A DNA stretch of 64,000 nucleotides from Geminocystis sp. NIES-3708 (GTDB lineage: Bacteria; Cyanobacteriota; Cyanobacteriia; Cyanobacteriales; Cyanobacteriaceae). Of this stretch, positions 18,950 through 28,054 are shown piece by piece. The stretch is from assembly GCF_001548095.1 (NCBI RefSeq), contig NZ_AP014815.1, positions 2,975,656 through 3,039,655 on the forward strand, written 5' to 3'. The translations under genes and the position numbers were made by a program. Each line of letters starts with the position of its first letter. The first letter of the stretch is position 1. The notes beneath the pieces were generated by a model, which did not search any database, was not told where the DNA came from, and saw only the letters and a program-made list of their open reading frames with translations.

Positions 18950-20620
18950 AGCCTTTTCAAGTTCATCTATAATAATTGGTTTGCTAATAAAATCATTCAT
19001 TCCTACATCTAAACATTGTTGTCGATTTTCTTCTAATACATTCGCAGTTAAAGCAATGATATAGGGTTGTTCAATTATTGATTGACGAATTAATCGAGTG
19101 GTGGTGATGCCATCCATTTCTGGCATTTGCATATCCATTAAAATAACATCATAGGATTGTATTTTTAATATCTCTAATACTTCTAATCCATTGGTAACAA
19201 TATCTGCACTATAACCAAGACTGGTAAGTAAATAATCTATGACTTTTTGATTAGGTTTATAATCTTCTGCTACTAAAATTTTCAGGTTTGATTTTTCCTC
19301 TGGGGATTTTGGAGAAAAATCTGCTGATATTTCCTCTGTTAATTGATAACCAGAAGCATCCTGAGTTATGAAAGTAAAATGAAAAATTGAGCCTTGTATA
19401 TTTTCTTCATCATCATCAATATCAGAAAACCATTTGAAAGGAGGATTTCCGCCAATACTACCATTACTTTCTACCCAAATTTTTCCCCCCATTAATGTTA
19501 CTAAATTTTTACTAATTGCCAAACCTAAACCTGTGCCACCATATTTACGAGTAATAGAAGTATCTCCTTGGGTAAAAGATTGAAATAATTTGTTGAGATG
19601 CTTTTTCTCAATGCCTATACCAGTATCTTTGATGGAAATTCTGATTTCATATTTTTTCTCTGATAATAATTTACTGTTAACAAAAATGAAAACTTCCCCT
19701 TTTTCGGTAAATTTAATCCCATTGCCGATGAGGTTGAATAAAATTTGTTGTAAACGAGTGCGATCGCCTAAAATATGGTTAGGCACATCAGGATTAATAA
19801 AATAAGTAAGAGTAATTTGTTTTTTTAAAGCCTCAGGATAAAAAAGATTGACCACCGATTTAATCATATCTTTTAAAATAAAAGGATGCTCTTCTAACCT
19901 TAATCTCCCTGACTGAATTTTAGAAAAATCAAGTATATCGTTAATAACTACTAAAAGAGTTTCTCCGCTATCAACAATAATTTGAACAATATCTTCTTGT
20001 GAAGGTGTTAAATTTGTTTTTAAAAGTAAGTGTGCCATATTTAAAACTCCATTCATAGGAGTCCTAATTTCATGACTCATATTGGCGAGAAATTCACTTT
20101 TTGCTTTTGTTGCCGCTTCTGCTAATTCTTTGGCTTGAATTAAAGATTGTTCAATTTTTTTTTGTTCTGTAATATCTTGTGCTGTACCTAAAATTTGTCT
20201 TACTTGATTATTTTCATCTCTGACGAAGACTACATCTTGCGATCGCAACCAAATCCAGAAACCATCTTTATGACGCATTCGATATTCAGTGGTTAAAATA
20301 TCATCATCTTTAGCTGTTTTCCAGAAATTTTGATTGACAGAAAGTAACTCTAAATCATTAGGATGTAGAATATCGTAAAAAATTTTACTACCACCTAGTG
20401 CAAATTCTTGAGGAGTATAACCTAATATATTTATACATCTACTATTTACATAAAGATTTGTCCAATTAATGACATCTAAAATATAAAGAATTTGTGGGGA
20501 ATTATCAGTAATTTGTTGAAGAAATTTTTGGTTTGTAGCTAAAACGGACTCTAAATTAACAATTTTATTCTCAGAAATAAACTGTTTTTTTGCTTGTCTT
20601 TCTCGATCATTTTCTGTCAT
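18932..20620 (-). CDS. Hybrid histidine kinase (PAS-HisKA-HATPase-receiver)
   Basis: The 562-residue soluble protein has a PAS domain (35-155; FWIWLRSQDVVF and the DITEQK C-cap), a HisKA with H183 in LANMSHEIRTPMNGV, an ATPase domain with LFNLIGNGIKFTEKG, DTGIGI and GTGLGL, and a C-terminal receiver with D496 in VILMDMQMPEMDG and ALTANV. This is a phosphorelay kinase lacking a membrane anchor. It is convergent with nblS, overlapping by four bases at the stops. No phosphotransfer protein adjoins it, so the output pathway is unknown. Confidence 0.92.
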   Translation of the reverse strand: MTENDRERQAKKQFISENKIVNLESVLATNQKFLQQITDNSPQILYILDVINWTNLYVNSRCINILGYTPQEFALGGSKIFYDILHPNDLELLSVNQNFWKTAKDDDILTTEYRMRHKDGFWIWLRSQDVVFVRDENNQVRQILGTAQDITEQKKIEQSLIQAKELAEAATKAKSEFLANMSHEIRTPMNGVLNMAHLLLKTNLTPSQEDIVQIIVDSGETLLVVINDILDFSKIQSGRLRLEEHPFILKDMIKSVVNLFYPEALKKQITLTYFINPDVPNHILGDRTRLQQILFNLIGNGIKFTEKGEVFIFVNSKLLSEKKYEIRISIKDTGIGIEKKHLNKLFQSFTQGDTSITRKYGGTGLGLAISKNLVTLMGGKIWVESNGSIGGNPPFKWFSDIDDDEENIQGSIFHFTFITQDASGYQLTEEISADFSPKSPEEKSNLKILVAEDYKPNQKVIDYLLTSLGYSADIVTNGLEVLEILKIQSYDVILMDMQMPEMDGITTTRLIRQSIIEQPYIIALTANVLEENRQQCLDVGMNDFISKPIIIDELEKALEKIL

Positions 20621-20947
20621 AAAGATGAATTGTTGCAGTGTACTTTTGTATAAATAGATTCCAATTTATTTTATCAGCTATAAGTTATCAGTAGTCAGCC
20701 TTGGCGGTATAGTAATATTTACGTATTTATTTTGTAACTCTTGATTATAATTCCGATGATAAACATCTTTATCTATAATTATTTCTCTTATTCTCCCAGT
20801 CTTCTAGTCTCCTATTCTTCTATTCTTCTAGTCTTCTAGCCTTCTAACCTCAAGAAAATAATTTTTGGACAACTTATAATTATTATGAACCTTTATTGAT
20901 AATCGTCAGTCTAAAGAGATGACTACAGCAAAAAATAAAGATGATGA
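20621..20947. other. Gene-free spacer with two repeat types
   Basis: This 327-base divergent region between the hybrid kinase and the sigma factor holds a dispersed-repeat copy (20671-20713) and a pyrimidine-rich run of CTTCTAGT/CTCCTATT-like units at about 20796-20850. A smaller piece of the same CTCCTAGT type occurs at 50890-50905 and at 10239. No small gene or RNA is convincing here. Confidence 0.5.
20671..20713 (-). repeat. Dispersed intergenic repeat, copy A
   Basis: Read on the minus strand this begins ACTATACCGCCAAGGCTGAC and continues TACTGATAACTTATAGCTGAT. It matches copies at 28699-28772 and 60040-60110, which share the ACTATAC..AAAGCTGAC core. This copy is shorter, about 43 bases. 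Confidence 0.55.
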
Positions 20948-21538
20948 ATGTCAATAGCAAATAATAATGCAGAGATTACTGATTTGGAGTTAGTGCGAAA
21001 ATGTCAAAAAGGCGATCAAAATTCTTTTCGTTTACTTTACCAACGGTATCAATACAAAGTTAGGGCTACTTTATATAAATTATGCGGTAGCGAATTACTC
21101 GATGATTTACAACAGGAGGTATTTTTAAAAACATGGAAAGCATTACCTAAATTACGAGAGGCAAAATATTTTTCCACATGGCTTTATCGTATTTGTTGGA
21201 ATGTCGCTTCTGATCATAGTCTATCCCGTAAGCGTGATCAAGATCGTCAACAAAATCAAATAGCTCAAGCAAAACAATCTTTAAACACGAATTTAGGTTC
21301 GGTAAATTATTCTCAAACGGGCTTATTGCAATTACATTATCAAGAATTGATCGAGTTAGCATTGCAAAATATTAGTCTCGAACATCGTGCAGTAATTGTT
21401 TTGCATGATTTAGAAGATTTACCCCAAAAAGAAATTGCTGAAATTTTAGCTATTCCCGTAGGTACAGTGAAATCAAGATTATTTAGAGCCAGACAAATTT
21501 TACGCCAATTTTTGCAACAGCAAGGAGTTAATTTATGA
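20948..21538 (+). CDS. ECF-type (group 3/4) RNA polymerase sigma factor
   Basis: The 196-residue protein has sigma region 2 (DQNSFRLLYQRYQ, DDLQQEVFLKTWKALPKL, FSTWLYRICWNVA; residues 20-85) and region 4 (LPQKEIAEILAIPVGTVKSRL, about 158-178), with no region 3, so it is ECF type. It resembles the SigG-like factors of cyanobacteria, but I do not assign the symbol. The stop overlaps the next ATG in ATGA, and the AAGGAG for that gene is inside this one, so a membrane protein is co-translated. Regulation by that neighbour is likely. Confidence 0.92.
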   Translation: MSIANNNAEITDLELVRKCQKGDQNSFRLLYQRYQYKVRATLYKLCGSELLDDLQQEVFLKTWKALPKLREAKYFSTWLYRICWNVASDHSLSRKRDQDRQQNQIAQAKQSLNTNLGSVNYSQTGLLQLHYQELIELALQNISLEHRAVIVLHDLEDLPQKEIAEILAIPVGTVKSRLFRARQILRQFLQQQGVNL

Positions 21539-21924
21539 GCAAAACAACTTCTGATAATGGATTTGAAGATGAAGAATTGGTTAATTTTTTGAAAACTTAT
21601 TGCCCCAATACTCCCCCAGAAACAAAATCTTGCGAGGAGTTGGTGATGAAGGCGATCGCCGATCATAATTCTCAGATAACCAGTGAATCTAATCATTGGC
21701 AAAAAAAACCTCAGAAAATTATGAGGTATTGGTTATTATCAGGTACTTTAATTACCACTTTATCAGTCATTCTTGGGGGTTATTTCTTCAATCTCAATCA
21801 AAAATCAGCCCCTCAAATTGCCGCACAAACCGAAGACTTAGAAACGTTTTTAATCAATAGTTGGTATGGTTCAATGGCACAAGAATCACAATCACATCTA
21901 GTCACTGTCAGTGATGAATATTAA
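21535..21924 (+). CDS. Single-pass membrane protein, candidate anti-sigma factor
   Basis: The 129-residue protein has an acidic cytosolic N-terminal half (1-60), one membrane helix (about 64-86) and a short outer tail. Position directly after an ECF sigma gene with four-base overlap, and this topology, suggest an anti-sigma factor. It lacks the zinc-type H-x3-C-x2-C motif; C23 and C33 are the only N-terminal cysteines. The function is inference from context; I recognise no family by sequence alone. Confidence 0.65.
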   Translation: MSKTTSDNGFEDEELVNFLKTYCPNTPPETKSCEELVMKAIADHNSQITSESNHWQKKPQKIMRYWLLSGTLITTLSVILGGYFFNLNQKSAPQIAAQTEDLETFLINSWYGSMAQESQSHLVTVSDEY

Positions 21925-22036
21925 TAATACTCGGATCTTGCACTATTTTAAAACAGAAATTAATAAGTACAAGATTTCAGTAATAGTTTTGTCTGTTATC
22001 AATTCAATTTTGTAAATCTTAGGAGAAAATCTTACC

Positions 22037-22528
22037 ATGAAAACTCAAATCAACTATCTTCTCAGCTTGGCTATTTTATCTTCTATAGGAATCAGTTTTA
22101 GTGCTGTTGCAGCGGAAAAACCGATCCCCAATGAAGCTAATATAACAACACAAATTGCTCAAAATACCACTCCTACCAAACAAAAAGGAGAAGGTAAGAA
22201 AGATAAATTAATGGAAAAACTGAATCTGACGAGTCAACAAAAACAACAGATGGAGTCTATCCGTAGTAAATATCAACCACAGATTAACAGTCTCCGAGAA
22301 CAAATGCGCACAGAAAGAGAAAAAATGTCAACCATGATGCGCAATAATGAATCTGAAAATAGTTTAAGAGCTCAACACCAATCTATAACAGCGTTAAATC
22401 AAAAAATGCAAAATTTACGTTTTGAAAGTATGTTAGAAATGCAAGAAGTATTAACTCCTGAACAACGTCAACAATTTTCGCAAATGATGGGAGAAAGAAG
22501 AGCAAATGATCGAGGGACACAAAAATAA
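22037..22528 (+). CDS. Spy/CpxP-like periplasmic protein
   Basis: The 163-residue protein has a signal peptide (1-26, ending AVAA), a helical body with LNLTSQQKQQMESI near residue 60 and LTPEQRQQF near residue 140, which are the paired LTxxQ motifs of the Spy/CpxP family. Such proteins act as periplasmic chaperones or stress-sensor inhibitors. GGAGAAAA precedes the ATG. It follows the sigma/membrane pair by 112 bases on the same strand, so it may be a target of the sigma factor or part of its sensing. Confidence 0.8.
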   Translation: MKTQINYLLSLAILSSIGISFSAVAAEKPIPNEANITTQIAQNTTPTKQKGEGKKDKLMEKLNLTSQQKQQMESIRSKYQPQINSLREQMRTEREKMSTMMRNNESENSLRAQHQSITALNQKMQNLRFESMLEMQEVLTPEQRQQFSQMMGERRANDRGTQK

Positions 22529-22544
22529 TAAATAGTAGATAAAT

Positions 22545-22574
22545 GTGGGGATTAACGGCTCTGTTAATCCCTAC
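22545..22574. repeat. GTGGGG..CCCTAC palindrome
   Basis: A 12-base-pair stem (one G-T pair) with a six-base GGCTCT loop lies between the convergent Spy-like and repeat-protein genes. It belongs to a family of similar palindromes at 30761, 42588, 50961 and 52164. It could end transcription from either side, but no T-tract follows on either strand. Confidence 0.6.
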
Positions 22575-22590
22575 AAAGGAGGTTTGTTTA

Positions 22591-24504
22591 TTAGAAAAAT
22601 GTGATATTATCAGCAGTAATAATGATACTAGAATCAAAATCAGCTACTAATACAGAACCACCAGAAGCAACCCCGTTAACGTCATAAAATAATCGACCTT
22701 GAGCCTGATCGAAACTAAAATAAGGACTTAAAGGACTATCTAAAATACCGTCATTATTTGCATCTCCGTTAAATACAGTGCGATTGAATCTGAATATCAC
22801 CGCCTCATTAGCCGTAGTAGGTACTCCATTAATTAGATCTCCTAAGTCTGCAAGGGTGTTATAGGTTAAATTGATGTCATTTTTAGCAAGGGTTGTAACA
22901 CTAGGGGTTGTAACTGCCAAATCGCTGAATAAACCATTAATGTCAAGATTAATCGTATCTTTACCCGCACCACCATCAATATTTATGGTATTACTGTAAA
23001 CGGCAGTATTAGAGCCACCAGTCAATGAAATGCTAATGAGATCATTACCAGCACCACCATTAACATTTATCGTATTACTATATACGTCAGCATCTGCTCC
23101 CACGAGAATTATGCTAATTTGATCATTCCCAGTATCACCATTAACGGTTATGTTATTAGAACTTACGGAATCATCACCAGAGAGGAGTTCCAAATTAATG
23201 AGATCGTTACCCGTGCCACCATCAAGGATTATAGTATTATCGCTAATATCTGATGAACCAGATAAGAGTTTTGCGGAAATTAAATCATTGCCGCTACCTC
23301 CGTTGATGTTTATATCATTGCTATAGATGGAATATGAACCACTATTAAACTCAAAATTAATAGTATCATTGTTGCTTCCACTATTAATATTCACCGTATT
23401 GGAATAAATCGCACTAGTGAAGGAGATGAATTTAACACTAATGGTATCAACTCCAGTACCACTATTAATGGTTACATCATTATTGGAAATTTCGGAAGTA
23501 CCAGAGTTCAACAAAACTTTGATATTATTATTACCATTGCCACCATCAATACTTACTGTATTACTTGTAATTCCACTGCTATAAGTATCAAGAAGAGATA
23601 CATTGATGACATCATGACCATCACCAGCCGTTATAGTAATATCATTATCTTGGATAGTTGAACTACCACCAGTCAAAAGAACTGTAATAGTATCATCTCC
23701 TGCACCACTATCAATATTTACACTGTTGCTACTTACATAAGAACCATCAGCACCGAGAAGAGAGACATTAATAATGTCATTACCTGTACCACCGATAACG
23801 GTAACGTCATTATTAGATAAGTCATCAGTGCCATTTTCCAGAAGGATATTAATGGTATCATTTCCTGCACCTCCATCAACTGTTACCGTATTACTGTAAA
23901 CAGAAGAACCATCCATGCCGAGAAGAGAGACATTGATGATGTCATTACCCGTATTACCAGTGGCGATAACATCATTATTGTATAAGTCAGAAGTTCCATT
24001 CTGCAGAACGATATTAATGTTATCATTGCCTACGCCACCATCTACTACTACTGTATTAGATTGTACATCACTTGAATATGCTTGAGAAATATTGACGTTA
24101 ATTATATCATTACCACTACCACCGTTAACGGTAATAGAATTATTGCTAATGGTTGATGAGTAACCTGCTAGAACAAGATTAATAGTATCATTACCTGCAT
24201 CTCCATTGACTAAGATTGTATTGTTACTAATAGAAGAATTTGCGACTAAACTAAGTTCAATAAGATCATTACCATTGCCACCAGATAAAGTAATATTGTT
24301 ACTTGAAATATTATCTTCAGCAACAAGGTTTACAATGATTAAGTCATTTCCTGAGTCACCACTAACATTAATTGTGTTGGTATTTATGTCATTATCAGTA
24401 ACTAAACTAATAGATAATAAGTCCACTAAAGTAGTGCCAATGAGACTGAAAGTCTGAGCAGAGATAGTTGTATTTGTTGAAACAGTGATATTTTGAGTCG
24501 GCAT
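22591..24504 (-). CDS. Large secreted-type repeat protein, RTX-like
   Basis: The 637-residue protein is mostly about 18 tandem repeats of 27-28 residues (roughly 38-540), each built on S/N-N-[TD]-[IV]-x-[VI]-x-G-G-x-G-N-D-x-I. The GGxGND core recalls RTX calcium loops, but there is one per repeat instead of a nine-residue period. Neighbouring repeats alternate between two types, showing pair-wise duplication. A GDANNDGILD EF-hand/dockerin-like loop lies near residue 575, and the C-terminus (GRLFYDVNG..., ITADNITFF) resembles type I secretion tails. No Sec signal is present. The C-terminal pattern suggests type I export; no T1SS genes adjoin. Confidence 0.75.
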   Translation of the reverse strand: MPTQNITVSTNTTISAQTFSLIGTTLVDLLSISLVTDNDINTNTINVSGDSGNDLIIVNLVAEDNISSNNITLSGGNGNDLIELSLVANSSISNNTILVNGDAGNDTINLVLAGYSSTISNNSITVNGGSGNDIINVNISQAYSSDVQSNTVVVDGGVGNDNINIVLQNGTSDLYNNDVIATGNTGNDIINVSLLGMDGSSVYSNTVTVDGGAGNDTINILLENGTDDLSNNDVTVIGGTGNDIINVSLLGADGSYVSSNSVNIDSGAGDDTITVLLTGGSSTIQDNDITITAGDGHDVINVSLLDTYSSGITSNTVSIDGGNGNNNIKVLLNSGTSEISNNDVTINSGTGVDTISVKFISFTSAIYSNTVNINSGSNNDTINFEFNSGSYSIYSNDININGGSGNDLISAKLLSGSSDISDNTIILDGGTGNDLINLELLSGDDSVSSNNITVNGDTGNDQISIILVGADADVYSNTINVNGGAGNDLISISLTGGSNTAVYSNTINIDGGAGKDTINLDINGLFSDLAVTTPSVTTLAKNDINLTYNTLADLGDLINGVPTTANEAVIFRFNRTVFNGDANNDGILDSPLSPYFSFDQAQGRLFYDVNGVASGGSVLVADFDSSIIITADNITFF

Positions 24505-24821
24505 GATGTTATTTTCAATTTTTGTGAATGTTGATATTAGCCTAAAATCTTTAAATTAATATTTAATCATTATGTCATAAAAATTATTGTACAATTTAAT
24601 TTGTAAAAGAAAGTAAAAATAAATATTTTTCATTGAAACTATAAAGTTACTTTATGAAACTAATATACTCAAAGTCTTATATAAAAACAATTTCAAAAAA
24701 CTTAGTTAAATATACTTAATCAAATATACTTAGACAAAAGTATATAGAAAACATAATAAAAAAAAGAAAAATAATAATATATAAATGACTTTATTAAACT
24801 TATAAAAAAACTATTAAATTT
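24505..24821. other. Gene-free A+T-rich spacer between divergent surface genes
   Basis: This 317-base region separates the RTX-like gene and the TPR-sulfotransferase gene. Apart from a direct repeat at 24708-24732 I see no structured element or small gene. Promoters for both genes are expected here, but none has a clear -35/-10 pair. Confidence 0.4.
24708..24732 (+). repeat. 14-base direct repeat upstream of the TPR-sulfotransferase
   Basis: AAATATACTTA occurs twice with a 14-base period (24708-24718 and 24722-24732). A partial third unit, AAAAGTATATA, follows. It could be an operator for the gene starting at 24822, but its A+T bias makes chance possible. Confidence 0.35.
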
Positions 24822-26639
24822 ATGTATTCAAAACCAGAGAAAACTTTAAATATAGAGCTTAAAATTATTGAAAAGCTGATTTTAGAAGAAAAATTAGAAG
24901 AAGCAGAAAATAAATGTTTGCAGTTGGAAAAACAACAACCTAACGATCCTATTGTTGCCCATGCTTTAGGATTAATTTATTATATGCGTCAAAAATATGA
25001 TGCTGCGATCGCCAAATTTAAAATTACGGTAACTCAAGTTACTAACAATGCTAATTTTTATAATAATTTAGCGGAGGCATTGCGTCGTAAAGGGGAATTT
25101 AATGAAGCCTTAAATTGTTTTCATAGTGCTTTATTAGTACAACCTGCTTTTCCTAAAGCTCATTTAGGTATTGCTAACACCCTTATTGATTTAAAACGCT
25201 ATCAGGATGCTAGAGCTAGATTTGAATTTATGATTAAATTAGATCCTAGTTTTGCACCAGCATATCATTATTTAGGAGTGATGCTAACTACCTTAGAAGC
25301 AACAAAAGAGGCAATTCCGATTTTGCGCAAAGCTATCGCTCTTAAAAAAGATTATTATGAGGCAAAATTTAGTTTAGCTAATGCTCTTGAACAAGATTCT
25401 CAAACAAAAGAAGCACTACAAATTTATTATGAGTTACTCAAAGAAAAACCCCATGATGCTTCAGTGCATAATAATTGCGGTAATATTTTACGAACTTTAG
25501 GAAAACTAGAAGAAGCTGAAGAACATGTCCGAAAAGCAATCCAATACAATCCTGAACACGTTTCAGCTTATTATAATCGGTCAGCGAAGCATTTTGCCCT
25601 AGAAGTCACTCCTCAACAACTACAAAGATTAGAAGAGTTAATTTTAGATCCTAGTGTCAGTGATGAAGATCGTAGTAATTTACATTTTACTTTAGCTCGT
25701 TATTATGATGGTCAGAAAAATTACCAAACTGCTTTTAATCATTATAAACAGGGTAATGACATCGACAGTCGAAAAGAACCTTATAATCATGAAACCCAAG
25801 CTAAAGTATTTTCGATTTTTAAATCTTTTTTTACTAAGGAATTTTTTGCTACTCATCCTCATTTTGGTAGTTCTTCCGAAGCACCAGTTTTTATTTTTGG
25901 AATGCCTCGATCAGGTACTACTTTAGTAGAGCAAATTTTGTCTAGTCATCCTCAAGTTTATGGAGCTGGAGAATTAAAATATATATCGCAAATAATACAA
26001 TCCTTAGCAGGTGAGTTTAGTAATAAGGCAGGGTATCCAGCGTGTTTAAATTTATTGAATCCAATTAATTCTTGCAGTATAGGAGAAACTTACGTTAATA
26101 AAGTTAGAGATTTAGTACAAGATGATAAAGAAAATATTTTACGAATCACAGACAAAATGCCGGGTAATTTTACCAATTTGGGCTTAATTTCTCTATTGTT
26201 ACCTAATGCAAAATTAATTCACTGTCGGAGAAATCCTATGGATAGTTGTTTTTCCTGTTTTACTCAACATTTTACACAGGTAATTGTTTATACGAGGCAA
26301 TTAGAAGACTTAGGAAATTATTATCAATTATATGAAGATTTAATGGCTCACTGGCATAACGTGTTGCCGATACCTATTCTTGACGTAAGTTATGAAAATA
26401 TGGTAGAAAACACTGAAGAAATAAGTCGCAAAATTATTGATTTTGTTGGTTTAGAATGGGATGATGCTTGTCTTAACTTCCATGAAACAGAACGTAAAGT
26501 TAAAACTGCAAGTTTAGAGCAAGTCAGAAAACCCATTTATACTTCTTCTATTGGCAAATGGAAACGTTATGAAGAATTTTTAGAACCTCTCAAGAAATCT
26601 TTAGGGAAATATGCCCCTCTTCCAGAATCTCTTTTTTAA
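24822..26639 (+). CDS. TPR-sulfotransferase fusion
   Basis: The 605-residue protein has an N-terminal run of TPR units (about 15-320, for example NLAEALRRKGEFNEAL and GNILRTLGKLEEA) and a C-terminal sulfotransferase domain. The PAPS-binding 5' motif is FIFGMPRSGTTLVEQ (357-371) and the 3' motif is CRRNPMDSCFSCF near 468-480. The likely job is sulfation of a protein tyrosine or sugar with TPRs choosing the acceptor; the acceptor is not shown. The RTX-like gene is divergently placed next door. No signal peptide is visible, so it probably acts in the cytoplasm. Confidence 0.85.
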   Translation: MYSKPEKTLNIELKIIEKLILEEKLEEAENKCLQLEKQQPNDPIVAHALGLIYYMRQKYDAAIAKFKITVTQVTNNANFYNNLAEALRRKGEFNEALNCFHSALLVQPAFPKAHLGIANTLIDLKRYQDARARFEFMIKLDPSFAPAYHYLGVMLTTLEATKEAIPILRKAIALKKDYYEAKFSLANALEQDSQTKEALQIYYELLKEKPHDASVHNNCGNILRTLGKLEEAEEHVRKAIQYNPEHVSAYYNRSAKHFALEVTPQQLQRLEELILDPSVSDEDRSNLHFTLARYYDGQKNYQTAFNHYKQGNDIDSRKEPYNHETQAKVFSIFKSFFTKEFFATHPHFGSSSEAPVFIFGMPRSGTTLVEQILSSHPQVYGAGELKYISQIIQSLAGEFSNKAGYPACLNLLNPINSCSIGETYVNKVRDLVQDDKENILRITDKMPGNFTNLGLISLLLPNAKLIHCRRNPMDSCFSCFTQHFTQVIVYTRQLEDLGNYYQLYEDLMAHWHNVLPIPILDVSYENMVENTEEISRKIIDFVGLEWDDACLNFHETERKVKTASLEQVRKPIYTSSIGKWKRYEEFLEPLKKSLGKYAPLPESLF

Positions 26640-26664
26640 GTAATTACAAACAGTTATTTTTTAA

Positions 26665-26699
26665 TTGTTAATTCTTCATTGTTAATTGCTGATTCACCC
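26665..26699. repeat. Heptamer array upstream of the class II aldolase gene
   Basis: Five 7-base units (TTGTTAA, TTCTTCA, TTGTTAA, TTGCTGA, TTCACCC) lie after the sulfotransferase stop and before the aldolase gene. They belong to the window-wide heptamer family. Confidence 0.6.
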
Positions 26700-26768
26700 A
26701 TTATGAGTTAAGATTCTTAACAAAGAAAATTTTTAAATTAAATAAAAAAAAGATAAAGGAGGGTATTT

Positions 26769-27848
26769 ATGGCTTTAGTTCCCATGAGGTTACTATTAGA
26801 TCACGCAGCAGAACATGATTATGGAATTCCTGCATTTAACGTTAACAACTTAGAGCAAATTCTATCTATCATGGATGCGGCTAACGAAACTGATAGCCCC
26901 GTCATTTTACAAGCATCTCGTGGCGCTCGCAGTTATGCAGGAGAAAATTTCCTCCGTCACCTTATTTTAGCGGCGGCAGAAACTTATCCTCACATTCCCA
27001 TTGCTATGCACCAAGATCACGGTAATAGTCCTGCTACTTGTTATTCTGCTATCCGTAACGGTTTTACTAGCGTTATGATGGACGGTTCATTACAAGCAGA
27101 TGCAAAAACTCCTGCTACTTTTGAATATAACGTTGCTGTTACCGCAGAAGTAGTTAAAGTAGCTCATTCTGTAGGTGCTAGTGTTGAAGGAGAATTAGGT
27201 TGTTTAGGTTCTCTGGAAACTGGTATGGGTGAAGCAGAAGATGGTCACGGTTTTGAAGGTAAACTAGATCATTCTCAGCTTTTAACAGATCCTGATGAAG
27301 CAGTAGAATTTGTAGAAAGAACTCAAGTTGACGCTTTAGCAGTAGCGATTGGTACAAGTCATGGTGCTTACAAATTTACTCGTAAGCCTACTGGTGAAAT
27401 TCTTGCTATTAGCCGTATTGAAGAAATCCACGCTAAATTACCTAATACTCACTTAGTAATGCACGGTTCTTCTTCCGTACCTCAAGAGTGGTTAGACATG
27501 ATCAATAAATACGGTGGCAACATTCCTGAAACCTATGGCGTACCTGTAGAAGAAATCCAAAAAGGAATTAAGAGTGGTGTTCGTAAAGTAAACATTGATA
27601 CTGATAATCGTTTAGCTATTACTGCGGCTATTCGTGAGGCAGCTTTCAAAGATCCTTCTAACTTCGATCCTCGTCACTTCTTGAAACCCTCTATCAAATA
27701 CATGAAACAAGTATGTTTAGAGCGTTATCAACAATTCTGGACTGCTGGAAATGCTAGTAAAATTAAACAAGTTAGTCTTGATGATTTTGCGAAAAAATAT
27801 GCGAAAGGTGAATTAAGTTCTACCAGCAAAAAAACCGTAGTTGTGTAG
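26769..27848 (+). CDS. fbaA: Class II fructose-bisphosphate aldolase
   Basis: The 359-residue protein matches class II aldolases of the Calvin-cycle type: [17 protein letters not shown] for metal binding, [26 protein letters not shown] and the metal/phosphate-site MHGSSSVPQ, with NIDTDNRLA near the C-terminus. In cyanobacteria this enzyme serves glycolysis and the Calvin cycle and can condense sedoheptulose-1,7-bisphosphate. AAGGAGGG precedes the ATG by a good distance. It stands alone and its codon choice looks biased, as for a highly expressed gene. Confidence 0.95.
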   Translation: MALVPMRLLLDHAAEHDYGIPAFNVNNLEQILSIMDAANETDSPVILQASRGARSYAGENFLRHLILAAAETYPHIPIAMHQDHGNSPATCYSAIRNGFTSVMMDGSLQADAKTPATFEYNVAVTAEVVKVAHSVGASVEGELGCLGSLETGMGEAEDGHGFEGKLDHSQLLTDPDEAVEFVERTQVDALAVAIGTSHGAYKFTRKPTGEILAISRIEEIHAKLPNTHLVMHGSSSVPQEWLDMINKYGGNIPETYGVPVEEIQKGIKSGVRKVNIDTDNRLAITAAIREAAFKDPSNFDPRHFLKPSIKYMKQVCLERYQQFWTAGNASKIKQVSLDDFAKKYAKGELSSTSKKTVVV

Positions 27849-27876
27849 ATTAATCTTCAACTAATCATCAAAACAG

Positions 27877-27960
27877 AAAAGATGAGAGGTAAGAGGTAAA
27901 AGTCAAAGGAAATTATATTTATTCTTTCAACTTTTTCTTCTTTTCCCCTCATCTTTTTTT
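27877..27960 (+). terminator. Probable intrinsic terminator of the aldolase gene
   Basis: AAAAGATGAG (27877-27886) pairs with CTCATCTTTT (27948-27957), with further imperfect pairing of AAAAGT..GAAA and TTTC..ACTTTTT inside, then a T-run. The arms are about 60 bases apart, longer than a typical terminator, so this is a moderate call. Confidence 0.5.
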
Positions 27961-28054
27961 GTTATAACCTTATATTAATAATCTATTCATAAAAAATTAA
28001 GTATTTTTGCTAACTCCTATTTCCTCGCCTCACCAAAAAAATTTTAATCATATC

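Noticed and set aside
20796-20850. CTTCTAGT-type run as a possible CRISPR array
   Set aside because: Units are 7-8 bases without spacers, so it is a simple repeat.
22545-22574. Palindrome as an intrinsic terminator
   Set aside because: The stem is strong, but no T-tract follows on either strand, so I list it as a repeat.
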